Assembly (NCBI RefSeq): GCF_008831285.2
Contig: NC_045144.1
Span: 310,001 to 374,000, forward strand
Origin: Nymphaea colorata
Lineage: Eukaryota; Streptophyta; Magnoliopsida; Nymphaeales; Nymphaeaceae
Reading direction: 5' to 3'
DNA: 64,000 nucleotides
Part shown: piece after piece, positions 10,661-21,468 of the stretch
Position numbering within the stretch: position 1 is the first letter of the stretch
Layout: every line of letters starts with the position of its first letter
Made by a program: the position numbers and the translations under genes
Notes under the pieces: generated by a model
The model's database searches: none
What the model was told of the DNA's origin: nothing
The model's input: the letters and a program-made list of their open reading frames with translations, nothing else

Positions 10661-11304
10661 ATAGAAAGCATATTTAGATAGGTGCTTTGTGATGTTAGAG
10701 GTACTTTCCTTCCAGTTTTCACTTTTCACCTATACAAATCACACCTTAGGCATGCAATATATTGGATCATATAGATATGTAGCCCTCCACGTACGTCACT
10801 AAAATGATCTCAAATGCCCACCTAAGCAAGAAATTAAGTCAAGGTCACCTACATTCTTTAGAGAGAGCTTCACCGTTGACCTTCAGTGTCGAAAACTCAA
10901 GCCGCATCGATTGAAAAAATCGACGAGCGACATCCCATGACAACGCTGGTGGCTAAAGTGCAGTTTCTCCTCCTCCACCAACCCCCTCTCCTCTTTCTTC
11001 TTCTTCGGCCACTTGAATCTGTGGAACTGGTCAATGCCCGATATGAGATATGAGATCGAGCTGCAGCACACTTCTGTGGATCCACAAGTATACAATATCA
11101 TAGGACAAAAGATGAAGGTTGGGTTATTTCTGAATTTTTTAATGGCATACTATGTCTATTTTACACTTTTAAATTTTTTCATAACCTTTTTTTACCCTTT
11201 TAAAATGTTCCTTTTCTACTATAAAATGAGATATTTTGGTCATTATGTACCCATATACACAATTTTTTTACATATAACCTGTTTTGAGAACCCGTTTCTA
11301 CAGG

Positions 11305-11307
<3 letters not shown>

Positions 11308-11335
<28 letters not shown>
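11308..11335. repeat. (TA)n microsatellite
   Basis: A short TA run at the position where the tandem copies have 47 bases (50,020) and about 141 bases (56,758). Confidence 0.9.
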
Positions 11336-11812
11336 ATCAATCTTCTTTGTCATCTTTTTCTTACAAGATATATCTTCTCTATATAGAGTACCTTCTTGGA
11401 CTGGACACTCTCTTTTTCGCTATGACTGTTTTATTAATGCAAATATGTTCGTTGGCCCATGTCCACCCGAACTCAGCTGAACGCTCTCCACTCATTGCTC
11501 TCATCATGAGCAAATGTGATCACCCTCTTTCTCTCTCTCATTCTCTCTCTCGCTCTCTCTGATTTGTTTTTTTATTCTCGAACAGCTCTTAAGGTGGAAA
11601 GATTAACGGAAGATGTGGACAGAAAAAGAGTCATGCATGGAATATTCTTCTGTCAGATTTTTCCTTCTTTGACAAGTAGCCTAAACCAATGTTAGAGGTG
11701 CACACCTGCATGAGGTCTCTGTGCATCACCTAGAAGAACGCCTCAAAACATCTGAGTGATGCATCATTGACCTAATTAAGGTGTGTGGTATGACGACCTA
11801 ATTAAGGTGTGT

Positions 11813-11814
<2 letters not shown>

Positions 11815-11848
<34 letters not shown>
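11815..11848. repeat. (TA)n microsatellite
   Basis: A TA run. Homologous copies at 50,562 and 57,396 have TA followed by a long TG run. Just upstream, a 21-base phrase ('gacctaattaaggtgtgtgg') is directly repeated. Confidence 0.9.
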
Positions 11849-11850
<2 letters not shown>

Positions 11851-12008
11851 TCTGTGTGCGTGTATATTGAAATCGGGCAGATATTTTTGTGCTCAAATGG
11901 TTATTTTGTATCATTAAAACTGCTGTAAAAGTTTTATTCCATTATTTAAAACCATGGTCAAGCAACTGATCGTTGCAAATGCATCTTTTGATGGATTGAG
12001 GTGACAAT

Positions 12009-12239
12009 CACCTAGAAGACATTGCTAGGTTGTTCCTTTTGAGAACTCACAGAAAATCCGTGCTGGGGACATCCAGCTACAGCTTGATAGGGAAGAGCAG
12101 CGACCTTTTAGGGTTGACAGATTTGGAGTTTAAGAAAGCTGTGGCATATAGAGAAAAGTCGACGTCATTAATTGTTTTAGAGCTACAAAATAAATGGAGA
12201 CATGCAAAACATGATGTAACTTCACAAGAAACTGACTAA
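12009..12239 (+). other. Conserved 69-codon open stretch, unknown
   Basis: An open frame from 12,030 encodes a hydrophilic peptide (phrases SSDLLGLTDLEFKKAV and QNKWRHAKHDVTSQETD). The homologous stretches at 50,780-50,991 and 57,613-57,828 keep the frame but carry a TAA where this copy has a Leu codon. It may be an exon fragment or a relic coding piece of the long repeat. I do not recognise the family. Confidence 0.3.
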
Positions 12240-12638
12240 GATATTTTGGTTAGTTTTGCTGACCGATGGCTATTAGGAAATTTCTGTAACATAGAGCTGT
12301 GCTAGATTTGTCAACAAGAGGAAAATGTCTAATTCCTTTAAACTGAAGTTTTAGATCCATGTGCCATCTATATTTGAAGTTGGCATACATGGTTTTGTAT
12401 TTTCTGGTGGAAGATTTGGATCATTCCCAATTAAGTCTTCTTTCCTAAAGCACGTTTTGTTTTCCACCACTTATTGCAAACCCTAAGAATGGAGCTTTTA
12501 GCTATCCTAAGGGATTTCTCGCTGTCGGATTGGTTCCTCTCTTCTTCTCTGCTGCTTCTATTTTCTTTTGTTTCATCCTTTTTTTTTGAGTTGTACTGTG
12601 GCTCCCATTACTCTTTGGACGTTTTTAGTTGCATTTAA

Positions 12639-12639
<1 letters not shown>

Positions 12640-12696
<57 letters not shown>
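12640..12696. repeat. (CT)n microsatellite
   Basis: A pure CT run of about 56 bases followed by a short TG run. Shorter CT tracts sit at the homologous sites 30,776 and 35,553. Confidence 0.95.
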
Positions 12697-12700
<4 letters not shown>

Positions 12701-13036
12701 TGTGTGCATGTGCATATATATGTATATACAAATAACATACCACTTAGGTAAGGGACAGAAGCCGGGCCTATTAAAATTTATTTTCTTTATAACTTAGCAC
12801 TATCTTAAAATATATTTGGTGATAAACATACATTAAGTTAATTATTTTTTATTTTAATAATATACCATAATAATTAAAAAAGGAATGGCACTTATAACAT
12901 CAAAATTTTAATAGTAGAAAAAATATTTTTTTTTATAAAAGTAATTTGAACTTAAACATTGTTTAGATTAAATTAGTGTTTATAATGAAGACATTAGGAG
13001 ATTCATATTTTGTTCAGAACACTTTTTAACACAAAT

Positions 13037-13140
13037 ATAAGAGGTGTGTTGGTTTTTGTTTGTGATCGAAGTAGTGCGCGCGTGTGTGTATATATATATA
13101 TATACATATATGTATATATATATAATGTAAGAGGTCTGTT

Positions 13141-13205
<65 letters not shown>

Positions 13206-13266
13206 GTTGTAAGAGGTCTGTTGGTTTTTGTTTGTGATCGAAGTACTCTGTGTGTGTGTGTGTATA
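13037..13266. repeat. Compound minisatellite: 'gaggtctgttggtttttg' units joined by TA/TG runs
   Basis: Three units of about 38 bases (from 'taagaggt' to 'gatcgaagta', the second cut short) are separated by TG/TA microsatellites, including a TA run of about 60 bases at 13,145-13,204. Homologous loci have four units (51,930-52,195 and 58,767-59,035) or one (31,145 and 35,925). Confidence 0.8.
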
Positions 13267-13415
13267 TATATTGAATGGTGACTTGACTTTTTAGAGTTAT
13301 TCAGCCATCTAATCACGGTTGTCTGATCTGACTTGATAGATAGTTAGGAGAAAAATAAAGAGAAAAAAGTGATATGTATTTTCATTATCTATTATTAGTT
13401 ATATAGACACACACA

Positions 13416-13442
13416 TAATATATATATATATACATATATATA
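13416..13442. repeat. (TA)n microsatellite
   Basis: An interrupted TA run. It is longer in the tandem copies (52,295-52,360 and 59,131-59,176). Confidence 0.85.
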
Positions 13443-14779
13443 ATTTTCAATGACATTACTATCTCATTTATAACAAAAAATATTGAGAAAAGTCTTATCA
13501 ATGTTAATTATTTGTTTCTATGCAACAGGGTGGTTCCCTTCTTTTTTGACTTCTCCACCACTAAAAGTGAAGTATGGTCGAAGAAAGAAATAAAGTGACA
13601 GCTCCACTCATTTTGAGTTCTGATGCACGTCTTGAGAGAGGGGGACAGAGAGAGGGGGAGGAGAGAGAGCAAGCCGAAAGATGGAAGGGAAGCTGGTCGA
13701 TCGGCAACCATGAAGGTTCATGAGGACCGTGGTGTAGGTACTGTGAATAGGTTTAAAATAGGGAAGGGAAGCTGGTCGATCAAGGCAGGGCATCTTTCAG
13801 ATGTGGTTTCATTAGCATATGTGTTTTCTATATGCTTTTGTGGTGATGCTGCTTTGTGTTGAAGTCGGTGATATACGTGAGAGACTTCCTTCAAAAAAAA
13901 GGACAAAACGTTGCGGAAACTTGTTCTTCTGCTTGAAGAGCCACGTTTAGCACATGTTGAATCATATAAATTAGACTGTCAATTGCTTCTGATGTAACAG
14001 ATTTGGATTTTTCATGTTGCCATGGTATTCATAATTCCTGTCTTTGATAGCCACCATATTTCCATGGGAAGCACAATCTACCAACTTCACATAAGTATTT
14101 TGATTCGAGCGTTTCTATTCCACCTCTAAGTCTGTGTCTTTTCCACCAAGACAGGAACTTTAATATCAACAATGTCATATCATGTAAATTAATGGTTTCT
14201 ATTCAACGGGGTCGTTCCTCTCTTTTTCTACTTGTCTACCACTGAAAGTGAAAGTGTGGTGGAAGAAAGAAACAGAGTAACAGCTCCATGCCCTTTGACT
14301 TCTCTTGCATGAAGAGAGCAAGAGAGAGAGAGACTAAGAGAGAGAGAGAGAGAGCGAGAGATGAGAATTACATGTTTTGTTCTTATTTTAAATAGTAGTC
14401 TGTGCTGGCGAGTGGAAACGAGAGATGAGCCCGACAAATCCTAAGATTTGTTTTAGCAAAAGAACTGAAGTATGCAACTTTAGTTTGAAAGCGGAGAGCA
14501 CTTCAGGACGTTGTGGATCCTTCAGGTCCCTTTTTCAACAGTTCCGAGGAGTAACCAGTCATTACATAATCAAGATGGTTGAAGTTTTCTTGGGAATAAG
14601 ATGAATGGTGAAGAAGTTTAACAACACTGTGATTGTTCTTATTCTCAAGATATAAGGAGCTACAAGTGTACACCAGTAGCAACCTATTTCCCCATGTAAC
14701 TTCTTATATAAGTTCATTTCAAACATGCTGGCTCTTAGAGAGGCTTTAGGCAACACAATCCCAATTGTGAAATAAATTT

Positions 14780-14990
14780 TTCATTGACCTATTATACCAC
14801 CTGTTTGGATGGAGGGAAAGTAGGATAAAAGGAAAAGAATGGAAAGGGAAAGAAAGGATTTGGGAAGAAAAGGAGAGGAAAGAAAATAGAATGAAACAAA
14901 TTGTTATAAAAGCTTGTTTTAATAGAAAGAAAAAGAATTGTTCAAACTATGTTTGTTTAGACTACATAAAGGAAAAGAAAGAAATAATTT
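14780..14990 (+). repeat. Purine-rich tract (GGAAAG/AAAGAA-rich)
   Basis: Starts with 'tgtttggatggagggaaag' and continues as a strongly purine-biased strand. The same tract lies at 53,710-53,930 and 60,523-60,743. Open frames in it are a by-product of the biased composition. Confidence 0.6.
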
Positions 14991-15122
14991 AAGTTGGCTT
15001 ACAATAATACCCCAAAGACTCTAGAACTTATTATGCAAGTAAAATATTTTTGATTCAGTTATACGGCTGGATTCCAAGGGTCCCATGTCAATCTTTAAAA
15101 ACCTATTTTATATGTAGCATAA

Positions 15123-15127
<5 letters not shown>

Positions 15128-15168
<41 letters not shown>
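15128..15168. repeat. (TA)n microsatellite
   Basis: A pure TA run of about 40 bases. Confidence 0.9.
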
Positions 15169-15170
<2 letters not shown>

Positions 15171-15550
15171 TGTTTTCCTTATATAAATTTTAAATAATTT
15201 ATCACCTTAAAATCAACAATGAAAGATAAACTTTAGCAATAGAGGACTTACGAATGTAAAAGGCCAAGCAAACCAAATACGTTTATGACCTCAGGGTTTA
15301 TCTATGCAACCATTAACATGTGTGAAGGCCTTCATCCAAGAAATCCATTTATTTCTTGCTTCATATTAATAGGGATCCTTAGATAACTTGATAAGATATA
15401 ATAAAGGTCTCCATAAATTTTTTCTTGCCATTCATACTTGCATCTCATCAATCATTTCCAATTTTGATCGCACATTGAAAATGTCATGCTATAGTTTAAC
15501 AAGTGATGTCCAGTTCTTCATGCGAATGGAACTAATATATAGTGAGACCA

Positions 15551-15745
15551 CCAGGGGCAGTGCTGGAAATTTCTGATTGAGGGGCACTCTGTTTAGTTTT
15601 AAACCTGAAGGGTCACTCATATGTAAAAGAAAAAAACAAAAGAAACAATAAAAGTCAATTATGTTTACATATGTAAATAAGGCAAAATTTGTAGGCTGGT
15701 GTGAAAAATTGCCCACACCAGCTACAATGTAACTCTGCCACTGGA
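15551..15745. mobile_element. MITE-like element, inverted relative to 25,175-25,378
   Basis: The left end 'ccaggggcagtgctgg' is mirrored by the right end 'actctgccactgg'. Interior phrases ('gaggggcac', 'gggtcact', 'cacaccagc') recur in reverse complement at 25,175-25,378, so the two are copies of one element in opposite orientation. Confidence 0.5.
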
Positions 15746-16055
15746 GACTACCTCGAGTTACAGATTACCTCTTCATGTTTCACCACATGGCACTTGTATT
15801 TGTCACTCGTCATGCGATAAAAATATTTTGGAGATGAATATTTCAATTTGTTTGACTATCTTGGAAGGCTTGAAGTGAATTGTGGCTGCTGGAAGAAAGG
15901 AACATGCCTTTTGAGAGTGACTCTAGCACCATTAGTAGCCATTCTTTGGAAATTGCAATTTCTTTTGAATTTTGACAATGATGCTCTGAGCAGCAGTGAT
16001 CATCTGAGGAATTTGATGTGAAAGGATGGAGGCCTCATTGTGGCATACTCCTTTT

Positions 16056-16127
16056 GAACATTCAAGAAGGTGAGCCTGCATATGCTGGTGGGAACATTCA
16101 AGAAGGTGAGCCTGCATATGCTGGTGG
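16056..16127. repeat. 36-bp tandem duplication
   Basis: Two perfect or near-perfect copies of a 36-base unit starting 'gaacattcaagaagg'; a third copy begins ('gacattcc') at 16,128. On the minus strand it reads in frame as a 12-residue repeat (ECSHQHMQAHLL), but nothing else supports coding. Confidence 0.8.
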
Positions 16128-17394
16128 GGACATTCCACTTGAATAGATAAGTTGCATATTATAAATGTTTGATAATATGATGTAAAAACTGTAAAAAGTT
16201 TATTGTAAAGGTCTTTAAGACCTCAAATTTTATCATGTTTATCATATCTTATCACTATTGTAAAAGTAGATGAAAATTTGTGAATTTTTATAATGTGTGT
16301 AATATTGTAATAAGTTGTTTTATATAGGAAACATTTTTCTTGGTTTTATCAGAATTTATCGCTACTTTTTTTTTTAATTGCGAATGCATTACCAAAATAA
16401 ATTTACAATATGTTACCATACATGTATAGGTTAGCCCGATCGATAAGTGATATGATACTACTTTTACAATATTGTTTCTTTCTTCAAATTAAGTTTCCTA
16501 CAGTTTCAAGTATTGTCTTATGAGATTGAATAATAACCAGGTGGCCAAATTTGTTCAACAGAATTAAGAGCCTCAAGAGAAGTTGGGCACTGCAAAAATT
16601 GAGCAGGGAAATAAAGCTGCTACTATCTAGGAGGTTGTTCCATGTGAAGAATTGATAGAGTCTCATGGGGAGTTGGAGGAAATTTGGTGCAGAAGGCAAC
16701 AAATTGTAGATACATGGGGTGATAGAAATCCAAGTTGTAGTTCAAAGAGATTATTTTTAATGATGATTAATTCTAACATTTAATTAAGAACTTTATTTTG
16801 ATTTGCACGCTGGGAAGGCACAAAATGACAAGAAAATGTGGATGAAGCTGGACTAGGGCTAGCTAGATGATAAAATCTTGAAGGGTCTGGTAATTAATAG
16901 CCATAATTTTCTTTCTTAATAAGACCAGAAAAATATGTTATCAATTAAAACTTTTCATGATTTGGGTCAAATGACTCATAAATCCAGTGTTTCTTTGGCC
17001 AATGTTTGCCATGAGCCAGACCCAACTAGCATTCAAACGACCATATTTTTTGTGTTAAGACTGAACCAATTCAAAAAATAAGTACACTCTATAGAGATCT
17101 TCCCTTGTGCCCAGTGAGCAAGAGGAGTATTTCATCCTACCGCTCAACAAGAGGGGTATTTCATCCCTAGAGCCAATTCTGTGTCAAGTGTCCCACAGTT
17201 GCAGGTTCATTGAAATTCAGCAGAATCAGCCTCTGTGATGGTAAATCCTAAATAAAATGTTCTTATTTCATTGTCAGAAAATAAATAATGAATCATGACT
17301 AGTTTACACATATAATTGAGCAAGGTCATCTGTAGTCTTAGATAATGTTTGTTATTTGTTGGGTTAGGCATCTTCCCAGATAGAAAAGCAGGGA

Positions 17395-17398
<4 letters not shown>

Positions 17399-17430
<32 letters not shown>
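17399..17430. repeat. (TA)n microsatellite
   Basis: A TA run followed by a short TG run, homologous to 440-491. Confidence 0.9.
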
Positions 17431-17434
<4 letters not shown>

Positions 17435-17889
17435 TGTGTGTGTTGAAATTAGGCAGCTATTTCTGTGCTCGGATGGTTATTTTGTATTGTTAAAAACTGC
17501 CATGAAAGTTGGATTCCATAATTGAAAACCATGGTCAAGCAATTGATCGTTGCAAATGCATCTTTTGTGATGTTTTTTATCGACACCAAACAAACAAATA
17601 ACCATCCAGCCGTGGAGGTTCATCTTTGAATCACTTGAATATTCAGAAATGATCACGCAAATCCGTTGTTAATCAGCCATTTTAATTACCCTTAAACAAG
17701 TTTAAAGTATGATGACATTCGCTTATTTTCCAGTCAACTTGTACAATAGATGGATCATATGAATATCCCATCAAAGGAAGTAGGATGGCCCAGCAAAGAA
17801 AAATTACTATGACCTTTCAAAAAATTGATTCCTCATGACATGAATAATTTCACGCTAGCCCGCCAACTTATGATCTCAACCCCTTCTTT

Positions 17890-18052
17890 AGTGGTGGAGC
17901 CAAGACTTTTTGGCTCAAGGGCACGTGAGTCACCAACCTGGGTCTGATGTGGGGACTATGATGTGACAGCAACTAGGTACAGCATCGTCTCAACAATACT
18001 GTTGCAGGGCAATGGTGCACATCAACCCACACTTCGCTTCAATACTTGCCTT
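17890..18052. mobile_element. MITE-like element, copy 2 of the 922-1,088 family
   Basis: Same 'agtggtggagcca' left end and degenerate right end as at 922-1,088, carried as part of the long repeat unit. Confidence 0.4.
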
Positions 18053-19159
18053 CTTACAGCATGTTCACCACTTATTGTGGTTACCTAAGGAATAGGTTAA
18101 GATGTCTCTCTTATTGATCGAATGGTGATTGGAATTCTTCAACACAAGAATATTCAAACGCTATTACTTAAAATTGCTTGGATTGTGGAGAAGGATGCAG
18201 AAAACACAAAAAGTTGCATGCAATCCCCGGTAAATGACGCAAGAACTTGTTACATCACTAGCTAATGTCACCAGCTACCGTAAGTCCCCTGGCAAGATGT
18301 TCCAATCTTGGTATCTATAAATTATGACATAGAAAGTGGATTAATTACTGTCATTTGTATATTTGATTACCTATTTGATGTCTCATGAATAGAACGAGGG
18401 GCTCCCTCGACAGTTTCCGAACGCAAAAAAGCTCTTTGTTTTCACAAGGAGTGGCTGCCAGAAGTTCATGCAGTGCAATTGCATTATTATACAAGAATTT
18501 TTGTTAGGTACTGGAAAACTATATATTTTAAACTTAGAACATGGTAACTACTCAACTTGATTGCAAGATAAGCTAAGCAAGGTTATAATCAATCACCAAA
18601 ATATGGAGTACATCACTAACTTGTGAAGTTTGGTGCATGTTGGATGGAGAGTCTACGCTTCACGCCTTCAAACTAACCAGAGTCCAAAAATCACCAAAAT
18701 GGTTTTCAGCTAGAGATCAATCTGAAGAAAAATAGAACCCAAAAGGGATAGTAGCAAAGCCAAATTTCTGACTGGGGGGCAGTATTAGTTTAACATTCAA
18801 CTTTAAGGTATATAAAAAAAATTTTAAAAAAGAAGTATCAATGACTGGTACGGGAAAACATTTCTTCATCTCAAAGAGCATCCGCATGAAAACATCTAAT
18901 ATGATTTTCAGAAGTGGACCAGTTATGAGAGTCAATATCTTGCCTCTTATAAATTTCAATAAAATCCTTTTGAAGTACGTTAATTCTGATATCAACTTTC
19001 CTGGTTCTATACTTACTCCAATTACTTAGGCATGGTCGTACTCTATTCTGTTTTGCGACAAGTTTAAGCATTGCACATCCTCTACACTCCACTCTCCATG
19101 CCCTTGTAATAATGACCTTACAACTAGGTTGACACTCTCAATAAAGGAACTATTTAAAT

Positions 19160-19880
19160 CTTCATTTTCTCTTGCGTGCGGTTTTAAAGATATTTAATTT
19201 ACATGTAAAAGGGAAGTTCTGAGTGGTCTAAAGAACTTCTTGGTTCTACCAAAAGCTGCCCACAATTTTCAACTTGCTCAAAAATCTATCTAATTTGCTT
19301 TGAACCAGTGCTGTCGGGGCGCAGAGATTGGTTCAAGTGAATGTTCTTTTTCTGTCCACAATCTCTCTTAGTCCCACATCTTGAATGAATCCAATGAATG
19401 CTAAACAAGCTTGGTTAGCAGGGGCAGGGCCATTTTTCAGACTTCTTATAAGCTGAACTAAAATCTTTCATTATAATACTAACATTTGTTTATTGGCAAT
19501 TATGATATTTAACATAACCAATTGGCTTTGCGAATTCTAAAGTGAGGGTGAAGATACACACCTATTGTATCAAAGTGGAGATTGAAAGCTTTATGAATAA
19601 ACAAACAATCCATTCAAAATTTATTAAATTTGCAACTAGTCAATCTAAAATCAGCATGTCTCTAACTCTACACAATTATGGCCCCATTAAGATTCGTATC
19701 AATATTAGATTAAAAAAAAAAACTCCTCGAAGTGACTGCAAAAGAATTTGATGTTGTCTGCATTCAACATGACATCGAAACATGAAAATGATCCCAAGTT
19801 GATGAGATTGCAAAAATCTTTCTACGTTGTTAGAGTAGCAAGGCCTCTAACAATCCAACTATAAACTTCATTTGATGGCA
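19160..19880 (-). pseudogene. LINE endonuclease region, heavily decayed
   Basis: At about 19,865-19,840 the reverse strand encodes YSWIVRGL, close to the usual 'SWN.RGL' start of the AP endonuclease of plant LINEs. The remaining catalytic motifs are not clear in any frame. Placement between the ORF1-like part and the linker supports the call. Confidence 0.4.
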
Positions 19881-20377
19881 ATTGGCAACTCCTCTTAGGC
19901 TCCTTTTCCTACAGGAGAACATTCTCTTTGTTATGGAAATCTCTGCTCCTTGGATATCCATGTCAGGATCATGTTGTGCCAACATCCGTTCTTTCAGGAC
20001 AGAACTTTATATAGCCTTAAAAAATGTTGTCTCACAACCCTTCTTCTTAAAATTGTTAACTTCTTTGGAATGGAGTGCTTTTTTTTGTTCAAACTAATAT
20101 TCATAGGAGAGAAAGACCTTTTATCTTTTTGTTTTCAGTCCATTAGTACAGTCCTAGTGGAGTTCAAACAGCCAAATCCAGGAAAAAATTCCTCCTCAAC
20201 TTCTGTGACTTTCTTCTTGGTCTCTTGGCTGGACTCAGCAATAGTTGTACCATGGTTAACCTTCAATGAAGATGATTCCATCACCATTTCATATGAGATA
20301 ATCCCTTGAGACTCATGACCTGTAGATCATAGGTGTTCAATAGGAAGTACATCTTTTTCAAGAGGCACAAATTGATT

Positions 20378-21000
20378 TCATTTAATATTAGATAGCTTGC
20401 ATTGCTTAGAGCCTAGATTCCACCTTCTATTAGCAATAATGACCTGAGTCCATCCATTTGAGGGTTTAGTATTCACTTTTCCCTCCCTCATATGAGTGTG
20501 ATGATCCCCTATGGAATGTAATGAAACCCCACATAAGGTACCGAAACAAATTTTTGTTTCATCTTCCACCATTTATTCAATAACTTTATCACCATCAAGT
20601 ATACAAATCGAACCCATAAGTGAAGCCATCAGCATCTACAAAAAAACTACCCAGAACCTTAACGACACCAGCTAACACCTTGCAGTTCCACATATAAAGA
20701 GGCAACATCGGTACACAAATCCCTAGAGGGGTTCTCGTGACAGCTTGAAGTCGATGCGGCATTCCTGACTTCCACTTGCTAGAGACCAAAAACCTATCAC
20801 GAACACACCATTTTTTTGGTTGCATAACTTCCTCTAAATATTCCTTTGAGGAAGCCTTGATAAAAAAGAGTCATTTTGAAAGGAGTGAAAATTGTTTTCA
20901 CCTGATACAAATTGTGAAAAACTTCCTCCCAATCCAAATGAAATCTTCAGCTATCGCCTAATAGAATTGCAATAGCAGTCCATCAGAAAAGTCTGACCAT
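20378..21000 (-). pseudogene. LINE ORF1-like protein with DUF4283-type domain, broken
   Basis: In plant LINEs this domain precedes a zinc knuckle and is thought to bind RNA. The best piece (20,825-20,595, reverse strand) has a basic, Trp-containing start (KWCVRDRFLVSSKWKSG) and then LGICVPMLPLYMWNCKVL and LGSFFVDADG, which fit the family pattern 'V.LP..LP..W...VL...V...G.F...D'. Downstream, 20,572-20,378 reads LCGVSLHSIGDHHTHM, possibly a degraded zinc knuckle. The frame is interrupted between the two pieces. Confidence 0.55.
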
Positions 21001-21420
21001 TTGCTTCCCCTCAATTTCACACACTGCAAGGTCTGGTAATCCAAATGCCTCCTCCCACTCATTTTGGTCCACAGCACCAGTGCTCTTTACCACCGACACC
21101 TAAAATCATTGCGCTGATAGAACTGACTGGAATCCTTGATCAATAGGTGACTTTTCATGATCCATCATCTCTAAGGATGGGCGAGAGCCTTCACCACCCA
21201 CGATAAAGTGATGTTCACAAACATTTTTCCTAACTCTAACCTAGGGTTTATGTTGTTCCCTTTCTCTGCTCCTTCACGTGATAACCACATCTTCTCCTTG
21301 ACCAAGAACTGTTACTTGTGGAACAATCCACACACTACTCACTTTGACAATGTGCTTCTTTTCCCCACCATTTGTATTTAAATCGACACCCTTAGTCACA
21401 ACCTACCTCATGATCTCCTT

Positions 21421-21428
21421 TATAAATA
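21421..21428 (+). promoter_or_regulatory. Candidate TATA box of AP2
   Basis: TATAAATA lies 48 bases before the position equivalent to the AP1 start codon, mirroring the AP1 layout (TATA box to start 51 bases). In AP2 that start codon reads ATA. Confidence 0.35.
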
Positions 21429-21468
21429 CAAGGAGTTTTTCTTTGTAGATCTACTATTAACAGTTGCC

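Larger units (their letters stand above)
14990..16790. other. 1.8-kb segment present only in the arm A repeat unit
   Basis: The tandem units join the equivalents of 14,990 and 16,790 directly (near 53,930 and 60,743). The segment holds a TA microsatellite (15,128-15,168), a MITE-like element (15,551-15,745) and a 36-bp tandem duplication (16,056-16,127). I see no gene. Confidence 0.6.
10660..18857. repeat. Long low-copy repeat unit, arm A copy (pairs with 49,380-56,020 and 56,260-62,830)
   Basis: It aligns in order with the tandem units at 49,380 and 56,260. Main differences: it lacks the 390-bp piece found at 50,991-51,379; it has an extra CT-microsatellite stretch (about 12,500-12,730); and it carries about 1.8 kb (14,990-16,790) absent from the tandem units. 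It stops abruptly at 18,857 where the LINE begins. It has no LTRs or terminal inverted repeats that I can see, so its nature (old element or macrosatellite unit) is open. Confidence 0.75.
18858..21460 (-). mobile_element. LINE (non-LTR retrotransposon) relic, reverse strand, RT end missing
   Basis: Three pieces occur in the expected order on the minus strand. The ORF1-type domain (DUF4283-like) is at 20,825-20,595, an endonuclease start (YSWIVRGL phrase) at about 19,865-19,840, and an endonuclease-RT linker (LSNWSKYRTRKV phrase) at about 19,030-18,970. No reverse transcriptase is seen. The lower-coordinate boundary at 18,857 is sharp against the long repeat; the upper boundary is uncertain because it runs into the AP2 upstream region. 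Many stops and frameshifts show it is dead. Confidence 0.6.

Noticed and set aside
13623-13862. 79-codon basic open frame (EGDRERGRRESK)
   Set aside because: Starts in a GAGA-rich tract, is not kept in the homologous copies at 52,540 and 59,360, and has no recognisable domain.
19542-20309. Plus-strand open frames between 19,542 and 20,309
   Set aside because: Antisense to the LINE relic; the minus strand carries the recognisable phrases.
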